Of a stretch of DNA of 64,000 nucleotides, positions 52,894-61,865 are shown one piece after another (position 1 is the stretch's first letter; the number at the start of each line of letters is the position of its first letter). Source of the stretch: Luteibacter yeojuensis (GTDB lineage: Bacteria; Pseudomonadota; Gammaproteobacteria; Xanthomonadales; Rhodanobacteraceae). The stretch is taken from NCBI RefSeq assembly GCF_011742875.1, contig NZ_JAAQTL010000001.1, positions 496,001 to 560,000 on the forward strand. Direction: 5' to 3'. The position numbers and the translations under genes are program-made. Under the pieces are notes generated by a model, which saw nothing but the letters and a program-made list of their open reading frames with translations, was not told the DNA's origin and made no database searches.

Positions 52894-53538
52894 TCAGCAT
52901 AGCGGCAGCAGTCCCGCCGGGGTAACGGCCACGATGCGTCGCCCCGCTCTCGGCATCACGTCATGCAACCCCGTGAGCGTGCCGAAGGCCGGGAGCATGC
53001 CCACGTCGCGGTCGAAGACGAAGGCGGGCAGGCGATGCCGGCGCCAGCCGTCGCGCAGCGAGACGCCGGGATGCACGTGTCCTGCGAGCGTGTATCCCTC
53101 CGCATGCGCCTCCGGATGGTGCGAGAACACGAACGGTGGGACGGATACGTGACCGGGGTGGACGTCCATACCCAGTGAGGCGACGTCGAAGTGGCGGTCA
53201 TGGTTGCCGGCGATCAGCGCCATCGCGATGGCGGCATGTCCCTGGCGCCAGGTGCGCACGCGTTCCACCCAGCCGCTGCGTTCCGTGGCGGCGCCATGCA
53301 CGAGGTCGCCGAGGACGACCACGCGCTCCGGCGCGAATTCGGCCACGAGCATGTCGAGGCGTGCCAGGTCGTCTTCGGTGTCGCCGCTGGGAACCGCGAT
53401 ACCGGCGCGGCGGAAGACGGCGCCCTTGCCGAAGTGGACGTCGGAAACGAGCAGCGTCCGGCGTGCCGCCCAATGGATGGCGCGCTGCGCGTGAAGGGTC
53501 AGCCGTTCGCCGGCCACCTCGATGTGGTGGATCATCAT
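52894..53538 (-). CDS. pdeM: Ligase-associated DNA-damage-response endonuclease PdeM-like
   Basis: A 214-residue metallophosphoesterase. Metal-binding motifs are in order: LLVSDVHFGKGAVFRRAG (D-x-H), VVVLGDLVHG (GD), AGNHDRH (GNHD), SHHPEAH and GHVHPG. It belongs to the PdeM group that always travels with the LhrC-like helicase, ATP-dependent ligase and beta-lactamase-fold exonuclease. It is the last gene of the four-gene module; its ATG overlaps the helicase stop codon (ATGA). Confidence 0.93.
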   Translation of the reverse strand: MMIHHIEVAGERLTLHAQRAIHWAARRTLLVSDVHFGKGAVFRRAGIAVPSGDTEDDLARLDMLVAEFAPERVVVLGDLVHGAATERSGWVERVRTWRQGHAAIAMALIAGNHDRHFDVASLGMDVHPGHVSVPPFVFSHHPEAHAEGYTLAGHVHPGVSLRDGWRRHRLPAFVFDRDVGMLPAFGTLTGLHDVMPRAGRRIVAVTPAGLLPLC

Positions 53539-55976
53539 GCGTCGGCTCCCGCTTCGAGCGTCGCGAGCATGCGCTCGACGCGGGTTTTCCAGTCGTCCCC
53601 GGCGATGCCTCCGCGCAGCCGTTCGACCCACAACGGAAACGCGAGGGGGCTGAGCCGCCGGGTCTCGCGCCAGAGCAGGCGCGAACGCGACACGCGCAGC
53701 AGGCAGGCGCGGAGGCGCGAATAGTCGAGCTGCCGGTCGAGCACTTCGCGCTCCGCCTGCCAGAGCAGCGGATGGGAAGGATCGTGCCGGCGCAGCACGT
53801 CGAAAAGGAGACCGCTGGACGCCTGCAGCTGACGAAGCGTCTTTCCGTGCGCCGGATAACCGTTGAAGACGAGACCGGCCACGCGCGCGATCTCCCGGAA
53901 CTGCCGTCGCGCGAGTTCCGAAAGGTTGACGCTGGCGCGGATGTCGGCGCGCAGCCCCCATGGGTGCAGCAGCCGGCGCATCGTCGCCGCGTCGAGCGGC
54001 GGCATGCGCGCGGCCGTGAGGGTCAAGCCGTAATCGTTCACGGCATAGCCGTAATCGCCGGGCCGGAGGCGTGCCAACCGATAGGCGAGCACGGCAGCCA
54101 GTCCTTCGTGAGCCAGCCGTCCCGCGAACGGAAAGACGAACAGGTAATCGCCTTCGCGGGTGCGCGTGCGTTCGCAGAGCGTTTCGTCGATGCCCGGAAT
54201 GGACGACTGCCTTCGTTGCACGTCGAGCAGGGGCGCCAGGGCACGCATTTCGGCCGAGTCCTTGCCCCGTCCCGCGAGCGTGTCGCGCAGCTCGTCGGAA
54301 AGCTCGCCCGAGAGGGGAAGCCGTCCTCCCATCCAGCGCGGCACGCCGCCGCGCCGGTTCGGTGCGGCCCGGACGTAGGCGGTCATGTCGCGCACGCGGA
54401 CCAGTTCCAGGTGCCGCCCGGCGAAGAGGAAACGGTCGCCGGGGCGCAACCGGGACAGGAACTGTTCCTCGACGGAGCCGAGCTTCGGCCCCTTCATGTA
54501 GCGCACCTGCAGGCTTCCGTCGGACGTGATGGTGCCGATGGAGAGACGGTGCATGCGCGCGATGCGTCCGCTGTCGACCTGGTAGCGCCCATCGGCTTCG
54601 ACGAGCTTGCGGTACTCGGGATAGTTGGCAAGCGCGGAGCCGCCGGTCCGCAGATAGGCGAGCACCGCGTCGAAGCGCTCGCGCGGCAGGTTCGCATAGG
54701 CGAGCGACGACGTGACCTCGGCATACGCCTCGTCGGCGGTGAAACCGCCACCCAGCGCCATGGTCAACAGGTGTTGCGCGAGGACGTCCAGGCAGCCCCG
54801 CATGGGCCTGCGCGGTTCGAGGTGGCCTTCGGCCAACGCCTGCCGCGCCGCGGCGATCTCCGCCAATTCCAGCAGGTGGGTAGGCACACACAGGATGCGC
54901 GACGCCACGCCCGGCCGGTGCCCGCTGCGCCCGGCACGTTGCAGCAGGCGCGCCACGCTCTTGGGGCTGCCGATCTGGATCACGCGTTCCACGCTGGCGA
55001 AATCCACGCCGAGGTCCAGGCTGGAGGTGGCGACCACGCAGCGCAGCGCTCCCACGCGAAGGCCTTCCTCCGCGGCGAAGCGCAGCTTCGGATCGATGGA
55101 GCCATGGTGCAGCGCGAGGGTCTCCGGCGATTCGGGCCAGACCGACGACAAGGCCTCGTGCCAGAGTTCCGCCTGCGAACGGGTATTGGCGAAGACGAGG
55201 CTGCTGCGTGCGCCGAGCACCGCCTCGAGTACGCGGGGCAACTGGGAAAGGCCGAGGTGGCCTGCCCAGGGAAAGCGTTCGCCGTTCCCGGGGACGGCGG
55301 TTTCGATCACGGTCTTCTTTCTTGTCCGCGCCCCGATCAGCACGCCGTCGTTCGCCAGCGCGCGCAGGGCTTCGTCGAGGTTGCCCAGCGTGGCGGACAG
55401 TCCCCATGTGCGCAGGTCTGGCAGCCAGTGGCGCAGGCGGGCGAGCCCTAGCTGCAGCAGGGTGCCTCGCTTGTTGCCGACGAGTTCGTGCCACTCGTCG
55501 ACGACGATGCCGCGCAGTGCCGCGAAGCGCTCCCTTGCGTCCGGATAGCTGAGCAGCAAGGCGAGGCTCTCCGGCGTGGTCACGAGCAGTTCGCATGCAC
55601 CGCGACGCAACCGGGCGCGCTCGGCGCTGCCGCTGTCGCCGGTACGGCGCAACACGCGCCAGGGCAGGTCCATCGCTTCCACGGCGGTGGCGAGGTGTTG
55701 GGCCGTGTCCGTCGCCAGCGAACGCAGCGGGGTGATCCATAGCAGCTGCAGGCCGGTGCGGGGACGCAGCACGGCATCGATGAGCGGGCCGCCCGCGGCG
55801 GCCAGTGTCTTGCCCGTGCCGGTCGGCGCATGGATGAGACCGTTGCGACCCTCGTGCCATGCGCGCCATGCCGCGCGCTGGAACGGCGCGGCATGGCGCT
55901 CCTGCGCGGCGAACCACGCCAGCAGGCGGGCTTCAGCCCGACGCCAGGCGGCGGAGGTCGTCGAGCTTGTCGGCAT
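53535..55976 (-). CDS. Ligase-associated DNA-damage-response DEXH-box helicase (Lhr-like)
   Basis: An 813-residue superfamily 2 helicase. Walker A is APTGTGKT (about 50-57) and motif II is VVDEWHE. The helicase C lobe has SSLVFANTRSQAELWHEAL, LALHHGSID, LDLGVDF and QRAGRSGHRPG. A winged-helix and Lhr-type core follow. Bacterial Lhr-like helicases move 3'-5' on single-stranded DNA. The ATG at 55976 lies 44 bp inside the 3' end of the ligase gene, so the coding regions overlap. No good ribosome-binding site is seen; coupled translation is likely. Confidence 0.93.
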   Translation of the reverse strand: MPTSSTTSAAWRRAEARLLAWFAAQERHAAPFQRAAWRAWHEGRNGLIHAPTGTGKTLAAAGGPLIDAVLRPRTGLQLLWITPLRSLATDTAQHLATAVEAMDLPWRVLRRTGDSGSAERARLRRGACELLVTTPESLALLLSYPDARERFAALRGIVVDEWHELVGNKRGTLLQLGLARLRHWLPDLRTWGLSATLGNLDEALRALANDGVLIGARTRKKTVIETAVPGNGERFPWAGHLGLSQLPRVLEAVLGARSSLVFANTRSQAELWHEALSSVWPESPETLALHHGSIDPKLRFAAEEGLRVGALRCVVATSSLDLGVDFASVERVIQIGSPKSVARLLQRAGRSGHRPGVASRILCVPTHLLELAEIAAARQALAEGHLEPRRPMRGCLDVLAQHLLTMALGGGFTADEAYAEVTSSLAYANLPRERFDAVLAYLRTGGSALANYPEYRKLVEADGRYQVDSGRIARMHRLSIGTITSDGSLQVRYMKGPKLGSVEEQFLSRLRPGDRFLFAGRHLELVRVRDMTAYVRAAPNRRGGVPRWMGGRLPLSGELSDELRDTLAGRGKDSAEMRALAPLLDVQRRQSSIPGIDETLCERTRTREGDYLFVFPFAGRLAHEGLAAVLAYRLARLRPGDYGYAVNDYGLTLTAARMPPLDAATMRRLLHPWGLRADIRASVNLSELARRQFREIARVAGLVFNGYPAHGKTLRQLQASSGLLFDVLRRHDPSHPLLWQAEREVLDRQLDYSRLRACLLRVSRSRLLWRETRRLSPLAFPLWVERLRGGIAGDDWKTRVERMLATLEAGADA

Positions 55977-57528
55977 CGCGTATGGCGAGGTCGGTGCGCC
56001 AGCGCAGGATGCGCGGGAAGCGCACCGCCACGCCGGCCTTGTGACGGCCGGAGGCCTGGATCGCCTCGAAGGCGAGTTCGAAGACGTGCGTGGGTTCGAC
56101 CGAACGGACGGGACCGAAGCGATCGACGGTGTGCGCGCGGATCCAGCGGTCGAGGCGATCGATCTCGCTGTCGTCGAGGCCGGAATACGCTTTCGCGACG
56201 GGCACCAGCGCGTCGCCTTCCCACACGCCGAAGGTGTAATCGGTGAACAGGCCGGAGCGACGGCCATGGCCCGGCTGCGCATAGAGCAGCACCGCGTCGA
56301 TGGTGTACGGATCGACTTTCCACTTCCACCAGTCGCCGCGTTTGCGGCCGACACGATAGGGGGAGTCGAGGCGCTTCAGCATGAGGCCTTCGGTACGCCG
56401 TTCGCGCGATTCGCCGCGCACGGAGGCCAGCGCGTGCCAGTCGGCCGCATCGACGGCAGGCGAGAGCATGAGCGTGGGACCGTGGCCCTCCACCAGGGCC
56501 GCGAGCATCGCGCGGCGCTCGGTCAACGGGCGTTCGCGCAAGTCCTGGCCGTCGAGTTCGAGCAGGTCGTAGCTCATCAGCCGCACGGGCGTGTCGGCCA
56601 GCAGTTTCGGAGCGGGCTTGAGCTTGCCGATACGCTTCTGCAACGCGGCGAACGGAAGCGGATGATCCTCGTCCAGCGTCCAGGCGAGGATTTCGCCATC
56701 GAGCACGCAGCCGTCCGGCAGGTCGCTCGCGGCCAGTTCGATCTCGGGGAAACGACCGTCCAGACGCTCCTCGCCACGCGACCAGAGCAGGGTGCCGTCT
56801 CCCCGGCGCATCAGCTGCGCGCGGATGCCGTCCCACTTCCATTCGGCCAGCCAGTCGCCGACGCCGCCCAGCGCGGCGACTTCCTGCTCCAGCGGCGACG
56901 CGAGGAAGAACGGATAGGGACGCTCGCCGGCATGCTCGTCCGCGCGCTCGGGGCCGGCCAGGGCCAGGAAGGCGTCGGCGGCGGGTTTCCAGGTTCCACT
57001 GAGCCGATGCGCGATGAGGTCGGTGGCAAGAGCCGACCATTGCGCGAGGGCCTGCACGACGAGCCGGTGCGATACGCCGACGCGCAGGGAGCCGGTGAGC
57101 AGCTTGTTGACGAGGAAGACCTGTTCGCGCGGCAATGGGCGCCACCATTCGCGCAGGAGTTCAATGCGTTCCGTGGGTTCCAGACGGCCGAGCGACGGCA
57201 GGCGCGCTTCCATCCAGACATGCAACGGAACGTCTTCGCCGCCCTCGTCGACGGCGGGCAGCATCAACGCGATGGTTTCGGCCAGGTCGCCCACGTGCTG
57301 GTAGCTGTCGTCGATCAGCCAGTCCGCGTAACCGGTTTCAGCGGCGAGCGCCTGGCGCAGTTCCGTCGACGTGGCGGTGCGCTTCAGCTTGCCGCCGCCG
57401 AGCACGTAGACGGCCCATGCGGCGTCCGCCGCGGGCGCGCTCGCGAAATACGCGGCCATCGCATCGCGCTTGGCGGAAGTGGACGAGGTGCGGTCCAGCG
57501 CCTCGAACAGGGCGGCGAAGCGGCGCAT
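55933..57528 (-). CDS. ATP-dependent DNA ligase (damage-response module)
   Basis: A 531-residue ATP-dependent ligase. The N-terminal DNA-binding domain (about 1-200) includes VFLVNKLLTGSLRVGVS. The adenylation motif I is EWKWDGIR with Lys231, followed by LDGEILAW, EGLMLKRLDSPY and WWKWKVDP. The OB-fold ends near VRFPRILRWR. Bacteria also have the NAD-dependent LigA for replication; this one is the accessory ligase named B or C type in damage-response operons. Its ATG overlaps the exonuclease stop codon (TGATG). Confidence 0.95.
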   Translation of the reverse strand: MRRFAALFEALDRTSSTSAKRDAMAAYFASAPAADAAWAVYVLGGGKLKRTATSTELRQALAAETGYADWLIDDSYQHVGDLAETIALMLPAVDEGGEDVPLHVWMEARLPSLGRLEPTERIELLREWWRPLPREQVFLVNKLLTGSLRVGVSHRLVVQALAQWSALATDLIAHRLSGTWKPAADAFLALAGPERADEHAGERPYPFFLASPLEQEVAALGGVGDWLAEWKWDGIRAQLMRRGDGTLLWSRGEERLDGRFPEIELAASDLPDGCVLDGEILAWTLDEDHPLPFAALQKRIGKLKPAPKLLADTPVRLMSYDLLELDGQDLRERPLTERRAMLAALVEGHGPTLMLSPAVDAADWHALASVRGESRERRTEGLMLKRLDSPYRVGRKRGDWWKWKVDPYTIDAVLLYAQPGHGRRSGLFTDYTFGVWEGDALVPVAKAYSGLDDSEIDRLDRWIRAHTVDRFGPVRSVEPTHVFELAFEAIQASGRHKAGVAVRFPRILRWRTDLAIRDADKLDDLRRLASG

Positions 57529-58550
57529 CAGTCGCCTTCCTCGCTGCTGCGCGACTCGGGCATGATGCCGCCGAGCGAGCGAAGCGGGAACGCCTCGTGC
57601 CCAGTCTCGCGGAGGTGCCTGATCAAGGCTTCGCCATCGCCATGCGTGACATACACGCGCTTTGCCCCGCAGTCGTCGACGCTGCGCAGCAGGCCCGGCC
57701 AGTCGGCATGGTCGGAGATCGCGAAGCCGCGATCGTAGCCACGCCGGCGCCGCGCGCCGCGCACCTGCATCCAGCCGGAAGCGAAGCCGGTGGATGCCTT
57801 GCCGAAGCGGCGCATCCAGGGCGAGCCGGCGGCGGAGGGCGGTGCCATGATCAATTCGCCGGCGAAATCCTTTCCGCGTGCCGCATCGCTCACGGCCACC
57901 GTCGGCAGCATGCGGACACCGGCGTCGCGATAGACCTCGACGAGGCGCAGCATGGCGCCATGCAGATGCACCGTGCGATCGGTACGCGCTGCCAGTTCGG
58001 CGAGCACGCGCTGCGCCTTGCCCAGGGCGTAGCAGAACAACACGGCGGGTACCTCCCGTTCGCGGCATTCCTCCAGCCAGGCCAGGATCTCGTCCACCAC
58101 CTTGCGCATGGGCGGCCAGCAATAGATGGGCAGGCCGAAGGTGGATTCGGTGACGAACACGTCGCAAGGCACGGGCTCGAACGGTGCGCAGGTGGGATCG
58201 GGATCGCGTTTGTAATCGCCGGATACCACGACCACCTTGCCGCGGCCCTCGATGCGAACCTGCGCCGCGCCGAGGATGTGCCCCGAAGGGTGGAAGGAAA
58301 CGGTGGTATCGCCGAGGGCGAAGCGCTCGCTCCAGCCGTGCTCGTGGATGACCGCCTCCGCACCAAGGCGTTCGCGCATGAGCGCGCCGCCGGCGGCGGC
58401 TACGTGGTAGAGCGTGCTGCCGGACCGCGCATGGTCGCCGTGCGCGTGCGTGACGACGGCGCGCGCCACCGGCTGCATGGGATCGATGAAGAAATCGCCC
58501 GCGGGGCAGTAGAGGCCCTCGGGGCGGGGTAGCAGCAGGTCGTTGTCCAC
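57528..58550 (-). CDS. Ligase-associated DNA exonuclease (metallo-beta-lactamase fold)
   Basis: A 340-residue MBL/beta-CASP-type nuclease related to mRNA 3'-end factor and SNM1 enzymes. Metal motif 2 is THAHGDHA; later motifs are HPSGHILGAAQ, VVSGDYKRDPDP, FVTESTFGLP and ISDHADWPGLL. First gene of the damage-response module on the minus strand. The start is a GTG at 58550; the ribosome-binding site is weak. A REP pair lies between it and the ABC exporter gene upstream on the same strand. Confidence 0.92.
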   Translation of the reverse strand: MDNDLLLPRPEGLYCPAGDFFIDPMQPVARAVVTHAHGDHARSGSTLYHVAAAGGALMRERLGAEAVIHEHGWSERFALGDTTVSFHPSGHILGAAQVRIEGRGKVVVVSGDYKRDPDPTCAPFEPVPCDVFVTESTFGLPIYCWPPMRKVVDEILAWLEECREREVPAVLFCYALGKAQRVLAELAARTDRTVHLHGAMLRLVEVYRDAGVRMLPTVAVSDAARGKDFAGELIMAPPSAAGSPWMRRFGKASTGFASGWMQVRGARRRRGYDRGFAISDHADWPGLLRSVDDCGAKRVYVTHGDGEALIRHLRETGHEAFPLRSLGGIMPESRSSEEGD

Positions 58551-58605
58551 CCCAGGAAGGTAGGTGGCATGTCGTCAAGACCATGAAAAGAGCCGGAGGG
58601 CTCTT

Positions 58606-58688
58606 GTGGGAGCCGCTATGGCGGCGAGGGGACGTTACCTTGCCGCTTCATCGCTTCGTTGGCTTCTCGCCGCTATAGCGGCTCCCAC
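58606..58688. repeat. REP pair (GTGG type)
   Basis: GTGGGAGCCGCTATGGCGGC and inverse GCCGCTATAGCGGCTCCCAC around a centre with CTTCATCGCTTCGTTGG, between two genes of the same strand. It ends 3 bp from the stop codon of the ABC exporter. Confidence 0.92.
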
Positions 58689-58690
58689 AG

Positions 58691-60454
58691 TCAGGCTACG
58701 AACTGGAGCCGCGCGAGTTCGGCGTAGAGGCCACCTTCGGCCAGCAGGCTGTCGTGGGTGCCCTGGGCCACGATGCGGCCGCCGTCCATCACCACGATGC
58801 GGTCGGCGCGCTGCACGGTGGCGAGGCGATGCGCGATCACCAGCGTGGTGCGGCCTTTCTCCAGGCGTTCCAGCGCGTGCTGGATGGCGGCCTCGGATTG
58901 CGCGTCCAGCGCCGACGTGGCCTCGTCCAGCAGGAGCAGCGGGGCGTCGCGCAGGATGGCGCGCGCGATCGCCACGCGTTGCTTCTGCCCGCCGGAAAGA
59001 CGCACGCCGCGTTCGCCCAGCGCGGCCTCGTAGCCGTCGGGCAGCGCCGAGATGAAACCGTCGGCTTCGGCGAGGCGGGCGGCCTCGCGCACTTCCTCGT
59101 CGCTGGCGTCGGCGCGGCCGAAGCGGATGTTGTCCGCTGCCGTGCCGCCGAAGATCACCGTTTCCTGCGGCACCAGTGCGATGGCGCCGCGCAACTCCGG
59201 CAGCGCGAGCGAACGCAGGTCCACGCCGTCGAAGCGGATGGTGCCCGCGCGTGGATCGTGGAAGCGGAGCAGCAGGCTGAATACCGTGCTCTTGCCCGCG
59301 CCCGACGGGCCGACGAGCGCGACGGTTTCGCCGGGGAAGACCTCGAGGTTGAAGTCGGAGAGCGCGGCGACGTCGGGGCGCGAGGGATAGTGGAATTCCA
59401 CGTGGTCGAAACGCAGCGCGCCGACGACCGGCCGCGGCAATGGTTCCGGCGCGTCCGGCGTGCGGATGACTGCGCGTTCGGCGAACAGTTCGCCAATGCG
59501 CTCCATGGCGCCCGCCGCGCGGAGCACGTCGCCCCATACTTCCGAGAGGCCCGCCACGGAACCCGCGGCGAAGATGGCATAGAGCACGAACTGGCTGAGC
59601 ACGCCGGGCGCAAGGTCGCCCGAGATCACGTCGCGCGCGCCCGCCCACAGGACGAGCGTGATCGCGCCGAAGATCAGCACGATCACGGCGGCGGTGAGCA
59701 TGGCGCGCATGCCGATGCGGCGCCGCGCGGTGGCCAGCGCGAGCGCGATGGCGCTGGCGTAGCGGCGGCTCTCGATGGGCTCGCGGGCATAGGCCTTCAC
59801 CGCCTGGGCCGCGTTGAGGGTTTCGTTCGCGACCGCGGCGGCGTCGGCGATGCGGTCCTGGCTGTTGCGCGACAGCTTCTGCACGCGGCGGCCGAAGACG
59901 AGGATCGGGAGCATCACGGCCGGAATCACCAGCGCGGTGAGGCCGGCGAGGCGCGGACTGGTCCACGCCATCGCCGCGGCGGCACCGATCAGCATCACCG
60001 CGCTGCGCAGCGCGACGGAAATGCCCGAGCCGACCAGTGTCTGCACCACTTCCGTATCGGTGCCCAGTCGCGAGGTGAGTTCGCCCACGCGGGTGCCTTC
60101 GTAAAAACCTACGTCGAGCTGGATCACGTGTTCGTAAAGCGTGCTGCGCAGGGAGGCGAGGGAGCGCTCGCCGAGCAGGGCGATGCAGTAGTAACGGGCG
60201 GCCGTGGCGATGGCCAGGACCAAGGCCACGCCGAACAGGGCGAGGAAGGTGCCGTTGATGGTGGCGAGGTTCGAGGCCAGGAAACCGTGGTCGATGATGT
60301 GGCGCACGGCCACGGGCAGCACCAGCGACGCGCTCGACGAAATGCCCAGGAAGACCAGCCAGCCCACGGCGAGGCCCTTGTGCGGCTTCAGGAACGGCCA
60401 GAGGTTGCGCAGCGCGCCGATCTTGCGTGACTTCTCCCTGCGTTCGTCGCTCAT
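58691..60454 (-). CDS. ABC transporter, permease/ATPase half-exporter
   Basis: A 587-residue homodimeric type IV exporter. A six-helix membrane domain (about 25-310) with YCIALLGERSLASLRSTLYE in an intracellular loop is followed by an ATPase domain (about 340-580): Walker A GPSGAGKST, Q-loop LVPQETVIFGG, signature RLSGGQKQRVAIARA, Walker B LLLLDEATSALD, H-loop AHRLATV. It resembles MsbA-like and multidrug exporters, but the substrate is unknown; it is not the canonical msbA-lpxK pair. The ATG at 60454 follows AAGTGAG. No linked periplasmic or outer-membrane partner is seen. Confidence 0.94.
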   Translation of the reverse strand: MSDERREKSRKIGALRNLWPFLKPHKGLAVGWLVFLGISSSASLVLPVAVRHIIDHGFLASNLATINGTFLALFGVALVLAIATAARYYCIALLGERSLASLRSTLYEHVIQLDVGFYEGTRVGELTSRLGTDTEVVQTLVGSGISVALRSAVMLIGAAAAMAWTSPRLAGLTALVIPAVMLPILVFGRRVQKLSRNSQDRIADAAAVANETLNAAQAVKAYAREPIESRRYASAIALALATARRRIGMRAMLTAAVIVLIFGAITLVLWAGARDVISGDLAPGVLSQFVLYAIFAAGSVAGLSEVWGDVLRAAGAMERIGELFAERAVIRTPDAPEPLPRPVVGALRFDHVEFHYPSRPDVAALSDFNLEVFPGETVALVGPSGAGKSTVFSLLLRFHDPRAGTIRFDGVDLRSLALPELRGAIALVPQETVIFGGTAADNIRFGRADASDEEVREAARLAEADGFISALPDGYEAALGERGVRLSGGQKQRVAIARAILRDAPLLLLDEATSALDAQSEAAIQHALERLEKGRTTLVIAHRLATVQRADRIVVMDGGRIVAQGTHDSLLAEGGLYAELARLQFVA

Positions 60455-60572
60455 GCTCACTTCGATGTTTCCCAGGCAATTCGCCAACGGATGGGGCCAC
60501 CCGGTGCGGTATTCAACACGGGGACTCCCCTGCGAAGCCCGGCGACCTCCTTCGGCTTCGCCCGGATGCTGC

Positions 60573-61169
60573 TCAGTCGAGGCGGCGCGGGGTCGTGCGT
60601 CCGCGGGTCAGGTCGACGAGCCGCGCCGCGATCGCGTCCAGCCTGTCCCGCGGTGCGGAGACGACCAGTTCCGCCCCTTCGGCCGTGAAGACCTCGCGCT
60701 CGACGACGGCCTCCATGTCGCGCAGGCGGGCCGTGAGGAGCGCCAGTTCACCGAACTCGCAGCGCAGGGCCAGCCGTCCGGTCGCGACGATGGGCGTCCT
60801 CGGGGCCAGGCGGAGGCATTCGGCGGCGCTGCCACCGTAGGCGCGGGCGAGACCGCCCACCCCGAGCTTGATACCGCCATACCAGCGCGTGACCAGCACC
60901 GCTACGCGGTCGCAGCCCTGGCCGTCGATCGCCGCGAGGATCGGCCGCCCCGCGGTACCGCCGGGCTCGCCATCGTCGTTGAAGCGATAGGCGTCGCCGA
61001 TGCGGTATGCCCAGCAGTTGTGCGTCGCCGCCGGATCGCCGGCGGTTTCGAGCCACGCGAGCGCGGCGGCCGGCGTGTCGACGGGCGAGGCCTGGGCGAC
61101 GAAGCGGCTCTTCTTGATCTCTTCCTCGTGCCGCCACGGTGCGGCCAGCGTGTCCAGCGGCGTGCTCAA
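60573..61169 (-). CDS. YigZ/IMPACT family protein
   Basis: A 198-residue member of the UPF0029 (IMPACT) family: KKSRFVAQASPVDTPAAALA, THNCWAYRIG, FNDDGEPGGTAGRPIL, VLVTRWYGGIKLGVGGLARAYGG, and a C-terminal YigZ-type ferredoxin-like domain. Suggested roles are protection of translation or nucleotide-binding; none is proven in bacteria. It starts with TTG overlapping the anti-sigma stop codon (TTGA), so it is translationally coupled to the sigma/anti-sigma operon. Confidence 0.93.
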   Translation of the reverse strand: MSTPLDTLAAPWRHEEEIKKSRFVAQASPVDTPAAALAWLETAGDPAATHNCWAYRIGDAYRFNDDGEPGGTAGRPILAAIDGQGCDRVAVLVTRWYGGIKLGVGGLARAYGGSAAECLRLAPRTPIVATGRLALRCEFGELALLTARLRDMEAVVEREVFTAEGAELVVSAPRDRLDAIAARLVDLTRGRTTPRRLD

Positions 61170-61864
61170 GGTTCCAGGTCGCGCAGGTCTTGGGGAATGT
61201 CGTAATGCGGATAGCGAAGGCGCAACTCGCGCAGGCGGCGCCGTGCTTCCTCGCGCTGGCCGTGGTCGAGCAGGCGGCGGATCTCCCCCACGCGGTCGTC
61301 GGGTGCGAGGTCATGGCGGTGCGGCGCCAGCGAGGGCATGGCTTCGGAAAAAACCTCCGTCGCGGGCGCGGGCGCTGGCACGGGAGGAGGCGGCGCCGCC
61401 GCCGCGGCCGGCGGCGCGGGAGGCGTGGCGACCATGGGTGCGGGCATCGGCGCGGGTGCGGAGCGCATCACTTGCGGAGCGATCCGGTCGCTGGTCACTT
61501 TCCTGACCGCCGCGCGGGCAGCCGGCTTCGCCGGCGGCAGGCCTTCCGCGCGTTGCATGTCGCCAGGGACGCCGGGCGCGAGCAGGGGTATGTCCTTCGC
61601 GGAGGGTGCGGATGCCGGCTCGCCGGGATGCGCATCCCGCAGCTGCCACGCCACGCCGACGGCCAGCACCAGCACCGCGGCGGAAGCCAGCGCGACAGGC
61701 CAGCGCGATCGGCGACGCGCCGGCACGGCCTGCGTCGCCCGGGCGAGCACCGCCGCATCCAGCGCCGGGCCGGGCTCGTCCTTGGGCAGGCGCGCATACA
61801 GCGCGGCGAGTTCGCGCTCGTCGGGCAGGTCGTCGTCGCTGGGCGGTGGCGTGTTCGGGTTCAT
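61166..61864 (-). CDS. Putative anti-sigma factor, one membrane helix
   Basis: A 232-residue protein placed after an ECF sigma gene, with only 1 bp between the two. The N-terminal cytoplasmic part (about 1-53) includes LPDERELAALYARLPKDEPG. A membrane helix follows at about 54-75, then a long Pro/Ala-rich linker (120-160) and a C-terminal helix pair (DRVGEIRRLLDHGQREEARR, then LRYPHYDIPQDLRDLEP). No zinc-binding anti-sigma motif is visible. The role is inferred from position and topology. The C-terminal segment would be periplasmic and may sense the signal. Confidence 0.7.
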   Translation of the reverse strand: MNPNTPPPSDDDLPDERELAALYARLPKDEPGPALDAAVLARATQAVPARRRSRWPVALASAAVLVLAVGVAWQLRDAHPGEPASAPSAKDIPLLAPGVPGDMQRAEGLPPAKPAARAAVRKVTSDRIAPQVMRSAPAPMPAPMVATPPAPPAAAAAPPPPVPAPAPATEVFSEAMPSLAPHRHDLAPDDRVGEIRRLLDHGQREEARRRLRELRLRYPHYDIPQDLRDLEP

Positions 61865-61865
61865 G

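Noticed and set aside
52894..55917. A 1007-codon frame continuous with pdeM, reading upstream through the helicase
   Set aside because: Only the last 214 codons show protein features (PdeM); the rest is an out-of-frame, Arg-rich reading of the helicase gene.
55933..58584. An 883-codon frame continuous with the ligase
   Set aside because: The part upstream of 57528 is an out-of-frame reading of the exonuclease gene; the ligase N-terminus aligns with the ATG at 57528.
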